From assembly GCA_041557595.1 (NCBI GenBank), contig JBFFGE010000225.1, positions 1-6,846 of the forward strand: a stretch of 6,846 nt of DNA. The letters are read 5' to 3'. Both the position numbers and the translations under genes were made by a program. Positions 5,776 through 6,846 of the stretch are shown here, in pieces (positions within the stretch are counted from its first letter, which is position 1; each line of letters starts with the position of its first letter). The DNA is from JAOTYV01 sp041557595. Lineage in GTDB: Bacteria; Pseudomonadota; Alphaproteobacteria; UBA8366. The notes under the pieces were generated by a model. It was not told the DNA's origin. It saw only the letters and a program-made list of their open reading frames with translations, and searched no databases.

Positions 5776-5885
5776 TACGACGAGCCCGATCCTTCCAAAT
5801 GTTCTGGTCGACTTCGCGATGCCTGCCAAGCTGGCATAAACGGTTGAAATGGCGGTAATAAAATCCGGAGGCCTTGTTTGGGGCA

Positions 5886-6846
5886 ATGGCAATGACGCCA
5901 AACGATAGCTGGGACCTGTCCGAAGAACTGCGCCTGTTGCAGGAAACGGTCCGCCGGTTCATGGAGAACGATGTATGTCCGGCCGAGGATACGGTCGAGC
6001 ATGACGCTTTCGAGCTGCCTCAAGCCCTGCTCGAGCCGCTGCAAAAGAAGGCGCGCGAACTCGGCATTTGGTGCATGCGCACACCCGAGGAATTCGGCGG
6101 CGCCGGCTTGAATTTACTGGGCCAGGTGGTGGTCGCCGAGGAAGCGGCGCAGTGCCGCATGGGCGCCTACGTCCCGGCCTGCGGCGCGATCGGCGCCGAC
6201 CCGCCCAATGTCATTTTCAAGGGAACCCGGGAGCAGATCGAGAAATTCGGCATCCCTGCCGTGGCAACCGGCGAAAAACCCTTCGTCGCGATCACCGAAG
6301 CCGCCGGCGGTTCCGACCCCCGGCGGTCGATCAAGACGCGCGCCGTCCGCAAAGGCGATCGCTATATCCTGAACGGCACAAAAATGTACATCACCGGTGC
6401 CGGACAGGCGCGCTGGGGCGTGCTGTTCGCCCGGACCGCGATGGCGGACGGCCGCGACGGCATCACCTGTTTCATCGTCGAGACGGACAAGCCCGGCGTG
6501 ACCGTGCGGCCGATCCCGGTGATCCGGTCCTACTACCCCTACGAAATCGTGCTGGACGACTACGAGATCCCGGTCGAGCACCGCATCGGCGAAGAAGGAC
6601 AAGGGTTTGCGCTGGCCGAGCATTGGCTGGTCAACGGGCGGCTGCCCTACGCGGCAAACGTCATCGGCATTGCGCAGGCGGCGTTGCGCATGGCGATCGA
6701 CTGGGCCAATCAGCGCGAAACCTTCCGCAGCAAGCTCGCCGACAAGCAGGCGGTGCAGTGGATGATCGCCGATTCCGAAGTGGAGCTGCGCGCCGCGCGC
6801 CTGCTGACCTACCAGGCGGCGGCGCGCGCCGACACCCGCCAGGATA
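5886..6846 (+). CDS. Acyl-CoA dehydrogenase, N-terminal 320 residues
   Basis: A flavoprotein that desaturates an acyl-CoA thioester at the alpha-beta position and passes electrons to ETF. The helical N-terminal domain spans about 10-130 (PEEFGGAGL at 67-75). The beta domain starts FVAITEAAGGSDPR at 133-146, the FAD/substrate-binding stretch that more often reads TEPxxGSD, then YILNGTKMYITGAG at 160-173. The C-terminal helical domain begins near 245, with GRLPYAANVIGIAQAAL at 251-267 and RETFRSKLADKQAVQWMIAD at 277-296. The window ends at codon 320, before the expected catalytic Glu and the FAD-binding end, so the gene is partial only because of the edge. Starts at ATG 5886 and ATG 5892 are both possible: GGAGG at 5867-5871 is 14 nt from the first, GGGG at 5880-5883 is 8 nt from the second. 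The substrate is not evident. Confidence 0.9.
   Translation, partial: MAMTPNDSWDLSEELRLLQETVRRFMENDVCPAEDTVEHDAFELPQALLEPLQKKARELGIWCMRTPEEFGGAGLNLLGQVVVAEEAAQCRMGAYVPACGAIGADPPNVIFKGTREQIEKFGIPAVATGEKPFVAITEAAGGSDPRRSIKTRAVRKGDRYILNGTKMYITGAGQARWGVLFARTAMADGRDGITCFIVETDKPGVTVRPIPVIRSYYPYEIVLDDYEIPVEHRIGEEGQGFALAEHWLVNGRLPYAANVIGIAQAALRMAIDWANQRETFRSKLADKQAVQWMIADSEVELRAARLLTYQAAARADTRQD

Noticed and set aside
5824..5836. TGCCA-AGC-TGGCA inverted repeat before the acyl-CoA dehydrogenase gene
   Set aside because: A 5-bp stem in GC-rich DNA is expected by chance and there is no matching promoter or regulator.
5844..5862. TTGAAA and TAATAA as a promoter for the acyl-CoA dehydrogenase gene
   Set aside because: The two hexamers are only about 7 bp apart, far from the needed 16-18 bp, and the right spacing falls on the ribosome site.
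1..6846. CRISPR arrays, tRNA or rRNA genes, transposases, phage or defence genes
   Set aside because: No regularly spaced repeats, cloverleaf-like segments, or recognisable mobile-element or defence proteins were seen on either strand.

Overview
This GC-rich window has the look of an alphaproteobacterial chromosome. The pointers are an AT-rich Zur-type operator standing out from GC-rich surroundings, a zur-znuC-znuB cluster, a DUF983 membrane protein, an intergenic palindromic repeat of a style common in that class, and strongly GC-biased third codon positions. A Rhodospirillales-like or related lineage is plausible, but the sequence alone does not fix it.

Layout: (1) 1-240, a very acidic 79-residue protein of unknown function whose first ATG is the first base of the window. 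(2) 241-512, a non-coding gap with short complementary segments, a T7 run and a degenerate palindromic repeat. (3) 513-1445, a complete PfkB-family sugar kinase resembling ribokinase. (4) 1446-1635, a gap holding a Zur-box-like palindrome that overlaps a TATAAT hexamer. (5) 1636-3810, zur, znuC and znuB with overlapping reading frames, a zinc-uptake operon that probably represses itself. No znuA (binding protein) gene is present. (6) 3850-4233, a DUF983 zinc-ribbon membrane protein, then 4288-4578, an ABM-fold monooxygenase-like protein with a GTG start. Both lie on the same strand at short spacing and may be read through from the zinc operon. (7) A 14-bp perfect GC-rich hairpin separates these from a convergent single-domain parvulin peptidyl-prolyl isomerase (4956-4636, minus strand). 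(8) 5113-5775, an Asp/Glu-racemase-fold protein that lacks cysteine at both usual catalytic positions, divergent from the parvulin. (9) 5886 to the window end, the first 320 residues of an acyl-CoA dehydrogenase, cut off by the window edge.

The coherent functional unit is zinc homeostasis. Zur senses zinc and represses its own operon at 1554-1568. ZnuB forms the inner-membrane channel and ZnuC powers it. The binding protein must be encoded elsewhere. The remaining genes are ordinary metabolic or housekeeping types with no evident shared pathway. I do not see a clearly new multi-gene system. The most unusual items are the cysteine-less racemase-like protein, the intergenic repeat and pairing network upstream of the kinase, and the acidic orphan protein.
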